Shown piece after piece: positions 48,386 through 63,523 of a stretch of DNA of 64,000 bases. The DNA comes from Eriocheir sinensis (taxonomy: Eukaryota > Arthropoda > Malacostraca > Decapoda > Varunidae): the NCBI RefSeq assembly GCF_024679095.1, contig NW_026111756.1, forward strand, positions 62,001-126,000, given 5' to 3'. The position numbers and the translations under genes are program-made. Position 1 is the first letter of the stretch. Every line of letters begins with the position of its first letter. The notes beneath the pieces are model-generated. The model searched no databases, was not told the origin of the DNA, and was given only the letters and a program-made list of their open reading frames with translations.

Positions 48386-48661
48386 AAATTCGAATTCAAA
48401 TAAATAAACAAAATACCAATAAAAGAATGTGTATTTGGATAAATATAAATACACAAAATACACATACAAAATAAACATGAAATAAGGTAGATTTGTAATA
48501 AAATATATGTACAAAATACACATAAAATAATGTAAATTTATATGAAAATATATATATATAAATACACATAAAATACCATGAATTTGTATAAAAATATATA
48601 TTCAAAATAAATAATAAATAATGGAAAAGCGTATAAAAATATATATACAAAGTACATATAA
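48243..48661 (-). repeat. Satellite block 22, inverted, composite
   Basis: About nine monomers from two sources. The left 143 bp match 13,230-13,376. After a join at AACGTAAATTCG the rest matches 32,630-32,880. The monomer reading frame of the repeat is kept approximately across the join. Confidence 0.85.
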
Positions 48662-48829
48662 ATTTTATACAAATTTATTATCTATTATCTATTTTCATAC
48701 AAATACACATTCTTTTCATGATATTTTGTTTATTTATTTTGACACGAATTTACATTATTTGATATGTATTTTGTATATATATTTTTATACGTATTTACAT
48801 AATTTCATATGTATTTTGTATATATATTT
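48662..48829 (+). repeat. Satellite block 23, short forward piece
   Basis: About 168 bp matching 26,630-26,799, beginning TTTTATACAAATTTATTATC and ending at the same dyad-loop flip. Confidence 0.87.
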
Positions 48830-49845
48830 AATAGATATTCAAAATACACATAAAATAACCTAAATCTGTATCAAACTATATACAAAAATACACAAAAATA
48901 TTTTAAATTTGTATGAAAATAAATATACAAAATACTCATAAAATTAGGTAAATTTGTATGGAAATACATATACAAAATACACATAAAATAATGTAAATTT
49001 GATTGAAAATACATAAAGAAATACACTTAAAATAACGTAAATTTGTATAAAAAAATATGTACAAAACACAAATAGAATAATGTAAAATCGTATCAAAATA
49101 AATACACAGAATATTAATAAAATAATGTAAATTTGTATGAAAATAAAGAAGCAAAATACCCATAAAATAACGCATTTTTTTTATTTATAAAAATATATAT
49201 ACCAAAATACACATCAAAAAATTAAATTTGTATTAAAATAAATATACAAAAAACACATACAATAAGGTAAATTTGTATTGAAATAGATATGCAAAATACA
49301 TATAAAACAATGTAAATTTGTTTCAAAATATATACGAATACACATAAAATAACGTAGATTTCTATAAAAATAAATATACAAAATACACATAAAATGAAGT
49401 AAATGCGTATAAAAAAATGTATACAAAAAACACATAAAATAATGTAAATTCGTATCAAAATAAATAAACAAAATACCAATAAAAGATTGTGTATTTGTAT
49501 AAAAATAAATATACAAAATACACATAAAATAACGTAAATTTATATAAAACTGTACAAAATACACAGAAGTAATTAAATTTGTATAAAATATATAAAATAC
49601 ACAAAATAAGCTAAATTTGAATTGAAATATATATACAAAATACATGAAATAAAGTAAATTTGTATCAAAATATTTATACAAATACATATAATAACGTAAA
49701 TTTGTATGAAAATAAACAAAATACACATTAAATAATGTAAATACGTATAAAAAAATGTGTACAAAATACACATATAATCATGTAATTCGTATCAAAATAA
49801 ATAAACAAAATACCAATAAAATAATATAAATTTGTATGAGTAAAC
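48830..49845 (-). repeat. Satellite block 24, inverted
   Basis: About 22 monomers. Near-copy of block 12. Small deletions are visible near 49,556-49,600 and 49,682-49,716, where monomers are shortened by about 5-15 bp. Confidence 0.88.
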
Positions 49846-50315
49846 GTGTATGTTGCATATATTTTCAATACAAATTTACCTTATTATATACGCATTTTGT
49901 ATATTAATTTTAATACAAATTTAATTATTCGATGTGTATTTTTGTATCTGTATTTTTATAAACATATGCTTTATTTTTTGGGTATTTTGCATCTTTATTT
50001 TCATACATATATACATTATTTTATTGATATTCTGCTCATTCATTTTGATACGAATTGACATTATTCTATGTGTATTTTGTATATATTTTTCATACAAATT
50101 TACGTTATTTCATGTGTATTTGTTTATATATTTTGACACAAATTTACAATATTTTATGGCTATTTTGTATATACATTTCAAAAGAAATTTACCTAGTTTT
50201 ATGTGTATTTTGAATATCTATTTTCATACAAACTCAAATTATTTCTATGTATTTTGTATATATTTTAATACAAATTTTAGTTATGTTATGTGTATTTTGT
50301 AAATTTATTTTCATT

Positions 50316-50480
<165 letters not shown>

Positions 50481-50617
50481 ATTTTAATATATGTGTATTT
50501 GAATATATATTTTGATACAAATTTACATTATTTTATGTATTTTCTATATTTATTTCAATTCAAATTTAGCTTATTTTATGTGTCTTTTGTATATCTATTT
50601 TCATACAAATTTAATTA

Positions 50618-50631
50618 TTTTTTTTTTTTTT
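50618..50631. repeat. T14 homopolymer
   Basis: A run of 14 T replaces the GTGTATTTT of the usual monomer just before TGTATATAGTTTTATAC. It could be real slippage or a sequencing error. Confidence 0.8.
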
Positions 50632-52228
50632 GTATATAGTTTTATACAATTTTACGTTATTTTATGTGTATTTTGTATATTTATATTTATACAAGTAAAC
50701 ATTCTTTTATTGGCATTTAGTTTAGTTATTTTGATACGAATTTACATTATTTGATGTGTATTTTGTATACATTTTCTTATACGTATTTACTTCATTTTAT
50801 GTGTATTTTGTATATATATTTTTATAGAAATCTACGTTATTTTATGTGTATTCATATATATATATTTTGAAACAAATTTACATTGTTTTATGTGTATTTT
50901 GCATATCTATTTCAATACAAATTTACCTTATTGTATGTGCATTTTGTATATTTATTGTAATACAAATTTAAATATTTTATGTGTATTTTGGTATATATAT
51001 TTTCATAAAAATTGCGTTGTTTTATGGGTATTTTGCATCTTTATTTTTATACAAATTTACATTATTTTATTAATATTCTGTGTATTTATTTTGATACTAT
51101 TTTATATTATTCTATTTGTGTTTTGTATATATTTTTTTATACATATTTACATTATTTAATGTGCATTTTCTATATATATTTCATACAAATTTACGTTATT
51201 TTAAGTGTATTTGTTTATATATTTTTATTCAAATTTACATTATTTTATGTGTATTTTGTATATGTATTTCAATAGAAATTTAACTAGTTTTATGTGTATT
51301 TTGTATTTATATTTTTATACAAATTTAAATTATGTTTGTGTATTTTTTTAATAGAGTTTTATACAAATTTACAATATTTTATGTGTATTTTGTATATCTA
51401 TTTTCATACAAATACACATTCTTTTATTGACATTTTGTTCATTTATTTTGATGCGAATTTACATTATTTAATGTGTATTGTGTATATATATTTTTATACG
51501 TATTAACGTCATTTCATGTGTATTTTGTATATATATTTCTATAGAAATATACGTTATTTTATGTGTATTCGTATATATATTTTAAAACAAATATACATTG
51601 TTTTATGTGCATTTTGTATATTTTTTCAATACAAATTTCCCTTATTGTACGTGCATTTTGTATATTAATTTTAATACAAATTTAATTATTCTATGTGTAT
51701 TCTTGTATATGTATTTAAAAAAAATATGCTTTATTTTATGGGTATTTTGCATCTTTATTTTCATACAAAATTACATTATTTTATTGATATTCTGTGTATT
51801 TATTCAGATACGATTTTACATTATTCTATGTATATTTTGTATATCTATTTTATACAAATGTACGTTATTTTATGTGAATTTGTTTTCATTTCATACAAAT
51901 TTACATTATTTTATGTGTATTTTGTACATGTATTTAAATACAAATTTAACTAATTATATGTGTATTTTGTATATCTATTTTCATACAAATTGAAATTTTT
52001 TTTTTGTTTTTTGTATATATTTTTATTCAAATTTTCGTAATTTTATGTGTATTTTGTATATTTATTTTCCTACAAATATACGTTCTTTTATCGGAATTTT
52101 GTTTATTTATTTTGATACGAATTTTCATTTTTTTTTAGGTGTATTTGATATATATATTTTTATACTTATTTACATAATTTTATATGTATTTTGAATATAT
52201 ATTTTCATAGAAATTTACTCTATATGTA

Positions 52229-54148
52229 TATACAAAAAAACACAAAAATAATTTAAATTTGTATGAAAATAAATATACAAAAAACACATAAAATTAGGTA
52301 AATTTGTATTGGAATACATTTACAAAATACACTTAAAATAATGTAAATTTGAATGAAATTATATAAACAAATACACTAAAATGACGTTAATTTGTATAAA
52401 ATATATATAAAAAATACACATTAAAATAATGAAAATATGTATAAAAAAATATATACAAAACACAAATAGTATAATATAAAATCGTATCAAAATATATACA
52501 CAGAATATTAAAAAAATAATGTACATTTCTATGAAAACTAAGATGCAAAATACCTATAAAATAACGCATTTTTTATAAAATTATATATACCAAAATACAC
52601 ATAAAATATTTGAATTTGTATTAAAATAAATATACAAAATGCACATACAATAAGGTAAATTTGTATTGAAACAGATATGCAAAAAAACATATAAAACAAT
52701 GTAAATTTGTTTCAAAATATATATACGAATACACATAAAATAACGTAGATTTCTATAAATATATATATATACAAAATACAAATAAAATTAAGTAAATACG
52801 AATCAAAAATGTATACAAAATGCACATAAAATAATGTAAATTCGTATAAATATAAATAAACAAAATACCAATAAGAGAATGTGTATTTGTATAAATATAA
52901 ATATACAAAATGCACATAAAATAACGTAAATTTGTATAAAACTATATACAAAAATACACAGAAGTAATTAAATTTGTATGAAAATAGATATACAAAATAC
53001 ACACAAAATAAGCTAAATTTGAATTGAAATATATATACAAAATACATAAAATAAAGTAAATTCGTTTCTAAATATTTTTAACAAATACACATATAATAAC
53101 GTAAATTTGTAAAAAAAATATATAAACAAAATACACATTAAGTAATGTAAATACGTATAAAAAATATTTACAAAATACACCAATAATCAAGTCATTCGTA
53201 TCAAAATAAATAAACAAAAAACTAATTAAATAATGTAAATTTGTATGAGAAAACATATACAAAATACACATAAAATAACGTTTTAAGTTTCTATAAAAAT
53301 ATATGTACAAAAATGCACATAAAATTAGTTTGCATAAAAAAATATATACAAAACACACATTAGATAATGTAAATGAGTATAAAAATATGTATACAAAATA
53401 CCTATGAAATAATCTAAATTCGTATCGAGTTAAATTAAGAAAATAACAATAAAATAATGTAATTTTGAATGAAAATATATATAAAAAACACATAAAATAA
53501 CCTAAATACAAATACAAATATACACATTAAATAATTTAAAATTGAATGAAATAAATATACAAAATAAACATAAAATAAGGTAAATTTGTAATAAAATATA
53601 TGTAAGAATACACATAAAATAATATAAATTTGTATGAAAATATATATACAAATACACATAAAATAACATGAATTTGTATAAAATGTTTCAAAATATATAC
53701 GAATACACACAATAAAATAACTTAAATTTTTATGAAAATGTATATATAAAATACACATAAAATAGTTAAAATTCGTAGAAAAATATATATACAAAATACA
53801 CATAAAATAATGTAAATTCGTAAAAAATTAAATACACAAAATTCCAATAAAAGAATGTATATTTGTAGGAAAATATATATACAAAAAACAAATAAAATAA
53901 CTAAAATTTGTATAAAAATATATACAAATATACACAAAAATAATTTAAATTTGTTTGAAAATAGATATGCAAAATACACATAAAGTTAGGCAAATTTGTA
54001 TTGAAATACATATACAAAACTCACATAAAATAATGTAAATTTGTATGAAAATATATAAACAAATACATATAAAATCACGTAAATTTCGATAAAATATATA
54101 TACAAAATATACTTTAAATATTTTAAATATGTATAAAAATATATTATA
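52229..54148 (-). repeat. Satellite block 26, inverted
   Basis: About 43 monomers. It parallels 19,320-20,880 at its start and 22,310-23,234 at its end. It looks like block 10 with about 2 kb removed. Confidence 0.88.
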
Positions 54149-54164
54149 TTATATATATTTTTAT
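54133..54164. other. Hairpin at orientation flip, copy C
   Basis: Perfect 12-bp inverted repeat ATAAAAATATAT (54,133-54,144) and ATATATTTTTAT (54,153-54,164) with an 8-nt loop at the A-rich to T-rich switch. Confidence 0.88.
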
Positions 54165-54984
54165 TGATATTTGCGTTATTTATGTGTATTTTGTATATGT
54201 TTTCTCATAGAAATTTACATTATTTTATTGGTATTTTGTCTATTTATTTTGATACGAATTACATGATTATTTGTGTATTTTTTACATTTTTTTTATACGT
54301 ATTTACATTATTTAATGTGTATTTTGTTTATATATTTTTATTCAAATTTACGTTATTATATGTGTATTTGTATAGGTATTTTGATACATATTTACATTAT
54401 TTTATGTATTTTGTGTATATATTTCAATTCAAATTTAGCTTATTTTATGTGTATTTTCTATATCTATTTATTTTAATACAAAATCAAATATTTTATGTTT
54501 TTTCGTATTTATATTTTTATAAAAAATGCGTTATTTTATGGGTATTTTGCATCTTAATTTTCATACATATTTACATTATTTTATTAATATTTTCTGTATT
54601 TATTTTGATACGATTTTACATTATTTTATTTGTGTTTTGTATATATTTTTTTATACATATATACATTATTTAATGTTTTTTTTGTATATATATTTGATAC
54701 AAATTTACGTTATTTTAAGTCTATATGTTTATATATTTTCATTCAAATTTACATTATTTTATGTGTATTTTGTATATGTATTTCAATACAAATTTACCTA
54801 TTTTTATATGTTTTTGTATATTTATTTTCATACAAGTTTAAATTATTTTTGTGTATTTTTGTATATAGTTTTATACAAATTTAGGTTATTTTATGTGTAT
54901 TTTGTATATCTATTTTCATACAAATACACATTCTTTTCATGATATTTTGTTTATTTATTTTGACACGAATTAACATTATTTAAT

Positions 54985-56800
54985 GTGTATTTTGTATATA
55001 TATTTTTATACGTATTTACATTATTTCAAGTGTATTTTGTATATATATTTCTATAGAAATCTGCGTTATTTTATGTGTATTCGTATATATATTTTGAAAC
55101 AAATTTACATTATTTTATGTGTATTTTGCATATTTTTTCAATACAAATTTACCTAATTGTATGTGCATTTTGTATATTAATTTTAATACAAATTTGATTA
55201 ATCTATGTGTATTTTTGTATATGTATTTTTATAAAAATATGCTTTATTTTATGGGTATTTTGCATCTTTATTTTCATACAAATTTACATTATTTTATTGA
55301 AATTCTGTGTATTTATTTTGATATGATTTTACATTATTCTATGTGTATTTTGTATATATATTTTATATAAAATGTATTTGTTTTCATTTCATACAAATCT
55401 ACATTATTTTATGTGTTTTTTGTACATGTATTTAAAAACAAATTTAAATAGTTATATGTGTATTTTGTATATCTATTTTGTATGTATATTTTCATAGAAA
55501 TTTACTCTATTTTTTGAGTATTCGTATATATATTTTGATACAAATTTACATTATTGATGTGTATTTTGCATATCTATTTCAATACAAATTTACTTTATTG
55601 TACGTGCATTTTGTATATTTATTTTAATACAAACTTAACTATTTTATATGTATTTTTGTATATATATTTTTATGCAAATATGCGTTATTGTATGGATATT
55701 TTGCATCTTTATTTTCATACAAATTTACATTATTTTATTGATATTCTCTTTATTTATTTTGATACGATTTAACATTATTCTATGTGTATTTTGTATATTT
55801 TTTTTATACATATTTACATTATTTAATGTTCATTTTGTATAAATATTTTATCCAAATTTACATTATTTTATGTGTATTTGTTTATATATTTTCATACAAA
55901 TTTGCATTATTTTATGTGTTTTTTGTATATATATTTTTCTACGTATTTAAATTATTTTATGTGTATTTTGTATATACATTTTCTTAAAAAAATTACGTTA
56001 TTTTATTGTGTGTATAAGTATATATTTTGATACAAATTTTATACAAATTCATGTTATTTAATGTGTATTTGTATATATATTTTCATACAAATTTATATTA
56101 TTTTATGTGTATTTTTTCATATATTTCATTACAAATTTACCTTATTTCATGTTTATTTTGTATATTTATTTCATTCAATTTTAAATTATTTGATGTGTAT
56201 ACTTGTATTTGTATTTAGGTTATTTTATGTGTATTTTGTATATATATTTTATCCAAAATTACATTATTTTATTGGTATTTCTTAATTTAATTCGATACGA
56301 ATTTAGATTATTTCATAGGTATTTTGTATACATATTTTTATACTCATTTACATTATCTAAAGTGTGTTTTGTATATATATTTTTATGCAAATTTATTTAA
56401 TGTTTAATTTTGTACATATATTTTTATAGAAATTTGCGTTATTTTATGTATCTAGTTTTATATAAATTTACGTTATTTTATGTGCATTTTGTATATTTAT
56501 ATTTATACAAATACACATTCTTTTATTGGTATATTGTTTATTTACATTTATACGAATTTACATTATTTTATGTGTATTTTGTATACATTTTTTTTATACG
56601 TATTTACTTTATTTTATATGTATTTTGTATATGTATTTTTATAGAAATCTACGTTATTTTATGTGTATTCGTATATATATTTTGAAACAAATTTACATTG
56701 TTTTATATGTATTTTGGATGTCTATTTCAATACAAATTTACCTTATTGTATGTGTTTTTTATATATTTATTTTAATTCAAATTTAATTTTTTTATGTGTA
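54985..56800 (+). repeat. Higher-order unit, tandem copy 1 (about 1.83 kb)
   Basis: About 40 monomers that are followed immediately by a second copy. Anchor words recur 1,812-1,832 bp apart: CATTATTTCAAGTG at about 55,020 and 56,831, TGATGTGTATTTTGCAT at 55,555 and 57,387, and TGTATTTGTATTTAGG at 56,204 and 58,035. Confidence 0.87.
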
Positions 56801-58632
56801 TTTTTTATATATATTTTTATACGTATTTACATTATTTCAAGTGTATTTTGTATATATATTTCTATAGAAATCTGCGTTATTTTATGTGTATTCGTATATA
56901 TATTTTGAGACAAATTTACATTGTTTTATGTGTAATTTGCATATTTTTTCAATACAAATTTACCTTATTGTATGTGCATTTTGTATATTAATTTTAATAC
57001 AAATTTGATTAATCTATGTGTATTTTTGTATATGTATTTTTATAAAAATATGCTTTATTTTATGGGTATTTTGCATCTTTATTTTCATACAAATTTACAT
57101 TATTTTATTGATATTCTGTGTATTTATTTTAAAATGATTTTACATTATTTTATGTGTATTTTGTATATATATTTTATATAAAATGTATTTGTTTTCATTT
57201 CATACAAATCTACATTATTTTATGTGTTTTTTTGTACATGTATTTAAATACAAATTTAAGTAGTTATATGTGTATTTTGTATATCTATTTTGTATGAAAA
57301 TTATAAAATTTTGTATAAAAATATTATAGAAATTTACTCTATTTTATGAGTATTCGTATATATATTTTGATACAAATTTACATTATTGATGTGTATTTTG
57401 CATATCTATTTCAATACCAATTTACTTTATTGTACGTGCATTTTGTATATTTATTTTAATACAAATTTAACTATTTTATATGTATTTTTGTATATATATT
57501 TTTATGCAAATATGCGTTATTATATGGATATTTTGCATCTTTATTTTCATACAAATTTACATTATTTTATTGATATTCTCTTTATTTATTTTGATACGAT
57601 TTAACATTATTCTATGTGTATTTTGTATATTTTTTTATACATATTTACATTATTTAATGTTCATTTTGTATATATATTTTATCCAAATTTACATTATTTT
57701 ATGTGTATTTGTTTATATATTTTCATACAAATTTTCATTATTTTATGTGTTTTTTGTATATATATTTTTCTACGTATTTAAATTATTTTATGTGTATTTT
57801 GTATATACATTTTCATAAAAAAATTACGTTATTTTATTGTGTGTATAAGTATATATTTTGATACAAATTTTATACAAATTCATGTTATTTAATGTGTATT
57901 TGTATATATATTTTCATACTAATTTATATTATTTTATGTGTATTTTTTCATATATTTCATTACAAATTTACCTTATTTTATGTTTATTTTGTATATTTAT
58001 TTCATTCATTTTTAAATTATTTTATGTGTATATTTGTATTTGTATTTAGGTTATTTTATGTGTATTTTGTATATATATTTTCATCCAAAATTACATTATT
58101 TTATTGATATTTTCTTAATTTAATTCGATACGAATTTAGATTATTTCATAGGTATTTTGTATACATATTTTTATACTCATTTACATTATCTAAAGTGTGT
58201 TTTGTATATATACTTTTATGCAAATTTATTTTGTGTTCATTTTTGTACATATATTTTTATAGAAATTTGCGTTATTTTATGTATATAGATTTATATAAAT
58301 TTACGTTATTTTATGTGCATTTTGTATATTTATATTTATACAAATACACATTCTTTTATTGGTATATTGTTTATTTACATTTATACGAATTTACATTATT
58401 TTATGTGTATTTTGTATACATTTTTTTATACGTATTTACTTAATATTATGTGTATTTTGTATATGTATTTTTATAGAAATCTACGTAATTTTATGTGTAT
58501 TCGTATATATATTTTGAAACAAATTTACATTATTTTATATGTATTTTGCATATCTATTTCAATACAAATTTACCTTATTGTATGTGCATTTTGTATATTT
58601 ATTTTAATACAAATTCAAATATTTCATGTGTA
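56801..58632 (+). repeat. Higher-order unit, tandem copy 2 (about 1.83 kb)
   Basis: Second copy of the 40-monomer unit, equivalent to the single unit at about 3,990-5,820. It carries an extra piece of about 20 bp near 57,297-57,327 (AAAATTATAAAATTTTG), absent from the partner near 4,480. Confidence 0.87.
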
Positions 58633-60136
58633 TTTTGGTATCAATAATTTTATAAAAAATGCGTTATTTTATAGGTATTTTGCATCTTAATTTTCATACA
58701 AATTTACATTATTTTATTAATATTCTGTGTATATATTTTGATACTATTTTACATTATACTATTTGTGTTTTGTATATATTTTTTTTATACATATTTACAT
58801 TATTTAATGTGTATTATGAATATATATTTCATACAAATTTACGTTATTATATGTGTATTTGTTTATATATTTTCTTTCAAATTTACATTATTTTATATGT
58901 ATTTTGTATATGTATTTCAATACAAATTAACCTAAATTTATGTGTATTTTGTATATTTCTTTTCATACAAATTAAAAAAAAATTTGTGTATTTTTGTATA
59001 TAGTTTTATACAAATTTAGGTTATTTTATGTACGCATTTACATTATTTAATGTGTGTTTTGTATATATATTTTTATCCAAAGTTACTTTATTTTACGTTC
59101 ATTTTTGGACATATATTTTTATGGAAATTAGCGTTATTTTATATGTATCTGTATATGATTTCTCATACAAATTTACATTATTTTATTGATATTTTATTTA
59201 TTTAGTTTGATACGAATTACATGATTATATGTGTATTTTGTACATATTTTTTATACGTATTTACATTACTTAATGTGTATTTTGTTTATATATTTTTAAA
59301 CAAATTTACGTTATTATATGTATTTTTATAAATATTTTGATACAAATTTACATTATTCTATGTATTTTGTATATACATTTCAATTCAAATTTAGCTTATT
59401 TTATCTTTATTTTGTATATCTATTTTCATACGAATTTAATAACTTCTGTGTATTTTTGTATATAGTTTTATACAAATTTACGTTATTTTATGTGTATTTT
59501 GTATATTTATATTTACACAAATACACATTCTTTTATTGGTATTTTGTTTATTTATTTTGAAACGAATTTACATTATTTTATTTGTATTTTTTATAAATTT
59601 TATTATAATTATTTACTTCATTTTATGTGTATTTTGTATATATATTTTTATACAAATCTACGTTATTTTATGTGTATTCGTATATATATTTTGAAACAAA
59701 TTTACATTGTTTTATATGTATTTTGCATATCTATTTCAATACAGATTTACCTTATTGTATGTGTATTTTGTATATTTATTTTAATACAAATTAATTTTTT
59801 CATGTGTATTTTGGTATATATATTTTTATAAAAAAAATGCGTTATTTAATGGGTATTTTGCATCTTTATTTTCATACAAATTTACATTGTTTTATTAATA
59901 TTCTGTTTATTTATTTTGATACGATTTTACATTATTCTATTTGTGTTTTGTATATATTTTTTTATACATATTTACATTATTTAATGTGTATTTTGTATAT
60001 TTTAAAACAAATTTACGTTATTTTATGCGCATCTGTTAAAATATTTTGATACAAATTTACATTATTTTATGTATTTTGTATATATATTTCAATACAAATT
60101 TAGTTTATTTTATGTATATTTTGTATATCTATTTTC

Positions 60137-61911
60137 ATTCGTATCAAAATAAATAAACAAAATAGCAATAAAATAATGTAAACTTGTATGAGAAAACATA
60201 TACAAATACAAATAAAATTACGCAAATTTCTAAAAAAATATATGTACAAAAATGCACATAAAATAAAGTAAATTTGCATAAAAATATATATACAAAACAC
60301 ACATTAAATAATGTAAATGCGTACATGAAATAACCTAAATTTGTATAAAACTATATACAAAAATACACAAAAATATTTAAAATTTGTATGAAAAGAAATA
60401 TACAAAATGCACAGAATTAGGTAAATTTGTATTGAAATACATATACAAAATACACATAAAATAATGTAAATTTGAATGAAAATATATAAAGAAATACACT
60501 TAAAATAACGTAAATTTGTATAAAATATATATGCAAGATACACATTAAATAATGTAAATGTGTATAAAAAAAATATATACAAAAAATAAATAGAATAATG
60601 TAAAATCCTATCAATATAAATACACAGAATATCAATAAAATAATGTAAATTTGTATGAAAAGAAAGATGCAAAATTCCCATAAAATAGCGCATTTTTTAT
60701 AAAAATATAAATACCAAAATACACATAAAATATTTAAATTTGTATTGAAATAAATATACAAAATGCATATACAGTAAGGTAAATATGTATTGAAAGAGAT
60801 ATTCAAAAATACATATAAAACAAAGCTAATTTGTTTCAAAATATATATACGAATACACATAAATAACGTAGATTTCTATAGAAATATATATACAAAATAC
60901 ACATGAAATTATGTAAATACGTATAAAAATATATATACAAAATACATATCTAGGTAAATTCGTGTCAAAATAAATAAACAAAATATCATGAAAAGAATGT
61001 GTATTTGCATGAAAATAAATAATAGATAATAAATTTGTATAAAATATATATGCAAGATACACATTAAATAATGTAAATATGTATAAAAAAAATATATACA
61101 AAAAACAAATAGAATAATGTGAAATCGTAACAAAATAAATACACCGAATATTAATAAAATAATGTAAATTTGTATGAAAATAAAGATGCAAAATTCCAAT
61201 CAAATAGCGCATTTCTTATAAAAATATATATACCAAAATACACATAAAATATTTAAATTTGTATTGAAATAAATAAACAAAATGCACATACAATAAGGTA
61301 AACTTGTATTGAAAGAGATATGCAAACATACATATAAAACAATGTAAATTTGTTTCAAAATATATATACGAATACACATAAAATAACGTAGATTTCTATA
61401 AAAATATATATACAAAATACACATAAAATTAAGTAAATACGTATAAAAATAGATATACAAAATACACATAGAATAATGTAAAATTGTTTAAAAAAAAATA
61501 AACAGAATATAAATAAAATAATGTAAATTTGTATGAAAATAAAAATGCAAAATACCCATAAAATAAAGCATATTTTATAAAATACATATACAAAATACAC
61601 ATAGCATAATTAAATTTTATTAAAATTAATATACAAAATGCATATACAATAAGGTAAATTTGTATTGAAAAAATATGCAAAATACACATAAAACAGTGTA
61701 AATTTATTTCAAAATCTATATACGAATACTCATAAATCAACGTAGATTTCTATAGAAATATATATACAAAATACACATCAAATGATGTAAACACGTATAA
61801 AAATATATATATAAAATACACATTAAATAATGTAAATTCGCGTCAAAATAAATAAACAAAATATCAATAAAAGAATGTGTATTTGTATGAAAATAGATAT
61901 ACAATATACAC
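60137..61911 (-). repeat. Satellite block 28, inverted
   Basis: About 39 monomers. Direct near-copy of block 4 with point differences and small indels, for example near 61,575-61,620, where several A/T runs are shorter. Confidence 0.9.
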
Positions 61912-62888
61912 GTTATTTTATGTGTATTCGTATATATATTTTGAAACAAATTTACACTGTTTTATTTGTATTTTGCGTTTTTTTTTCAATACAAATTTAC
62001 CTTTTTGTATGTGTGCATTTTGTATATTAATTTTAATACAAATTTAATTATTCTATGTGTATTTTTGTATATGTATTTAAAAAAAAATATGCTTTATCAT
62101 ATGGGTATTTTGCATCTTTATTTTCATACAAATTTAAATTATTTTATTGATATTCTGTGTACTTATTTTGATACGATTTTACATTATTCTATGTACAACA
62201 AAAATAAATATATACAAAAATACACAAAAATAATTTAAATTTGTTTGAAAATAGATATGCAAAATATGTGTATTTTGTATATATATTTCAATTTAAATTT
62301 AGCTTATTTTGTGTGTATTTTGTATATATTTTCATACAAATTTAATTACTTCTGTGTATTTTTGTATATAGTTTTATATAAATTTACGTTATTTTATGTG
62401 TATTTTGTATATTTATATTTATACAAATACACATTCTTTTATTGGTATTTTGTTTATTTATTTTGATACGAATTTACATTATTTTATGTGTATTTTGTAT
62501 ACATTTTTTATACGTATTTGCTTCATTTTGTGTATTTTGTATATATATTTTTATAGAAATCTACGTTATTTTATGTGTATTCGTATATATATTTTGAAAC
62601 AAATTTACATTGTTTTATATGTATTTTGCATATCTATTTCAATACAAATTTACCTTATTGTATGTGTTTTTTGTATATTTATTTTAATACAAATTTAATC
62701 TTTTGATGTGTATTTTGGTATATATATTTTATAAATAAAAAATGCGTTATTTTATGGGTATTTTGCTTCTTTATTTTCATACAAATTTACATTATTTTAT
62801 TAATATTCTGTGTATTTATTTTGATACGATTTTACATTATTCTATTTGTGTTTTGTACATATTTTTTTATACAAATTTACGTTTTTTT
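61912..62888 (+). repeat. Satellite block 29, T-rich strand forward
   Basis: About 20 monomers. Counterpart of block 5, with the same inverted insert inside. It reads ATTTTGCGTTTTTTTTTC near 61,971, where block 5 has a shorter ATTTTTTTTTTC. Confidence 0.88.
62195..62264 (-). repeat. Short inverted insert, second copy
   Basis: About 70 bp in A-rich orientation. Same edges as 9,339-9,406, apart from CTATGTAC in place of CTATGTAT on the left. Confidence 0.85.
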
Positions 62889-63523
62889 TATAAAATTATT
62901 GATACCAAAATACACATAAAATATTTCAATTAGTATTAAAATAAATATTAAAATTCACATACAAAAAGGTAAATTTGTATTGAAATAGATATGCAAAATA
63001 CATATAAAATAATGTAAATTTGTTTCAAAATATATATACGAATACACATAAAATAACGTAGATTTCTATAAAAATACATATACAAAATACATATAAAATT
63101 AAGTAAATACGTATAAAAAATGTATACAAAATTCACATAAAATAATGTAAATTCGTATAAATGTAAATAAACAATATACCAATAAAAGAATGTGTATTTG
63201 TATAAATATAAATATACAAAATGCACATAAAATAACGTAAATTTATATAAAACTATATACATAAAATAACGCAAATTTCTATAAAAATATATGTACAAAA
63301 ATGAGCATAAACTAAATTTGCATAAAAATATATATACAAAACACACATTAGATAATGTAAATGAGTATAAAAATATGTATAGAAAATACCTATGAAATAA
63401 TCTAAATTCGTATCGAATTAAATTAAGAAAATACCAATAAAATAATGTAATTTTGGATGAAAATATATATACAAAATACACATAAAATAACCTAAATACA
63501 AATACAAATATACACATAAAATA
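62889..63523 (-). repeat. Satellite block 30, inverted
   Basis: About 14 monomers. Counterpart of block 6. One section near 62,945-62,965 (ATATTAAAATTCACATACAA) is shortened relative to 10,090. Confidence 0.88.

Larger units (their letters stand above)
54149..60136 (+). repeat. Satellite block 27, T-rich strand forward
   Basis: About 133 monomers. It starts as a copy of 43,087 onward, contains a tandem pair of a 1.83-kb higher-order unit, and from about 56,190 is a direct counterpart of block 3. No gene is seen. Confidence 0.9.
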
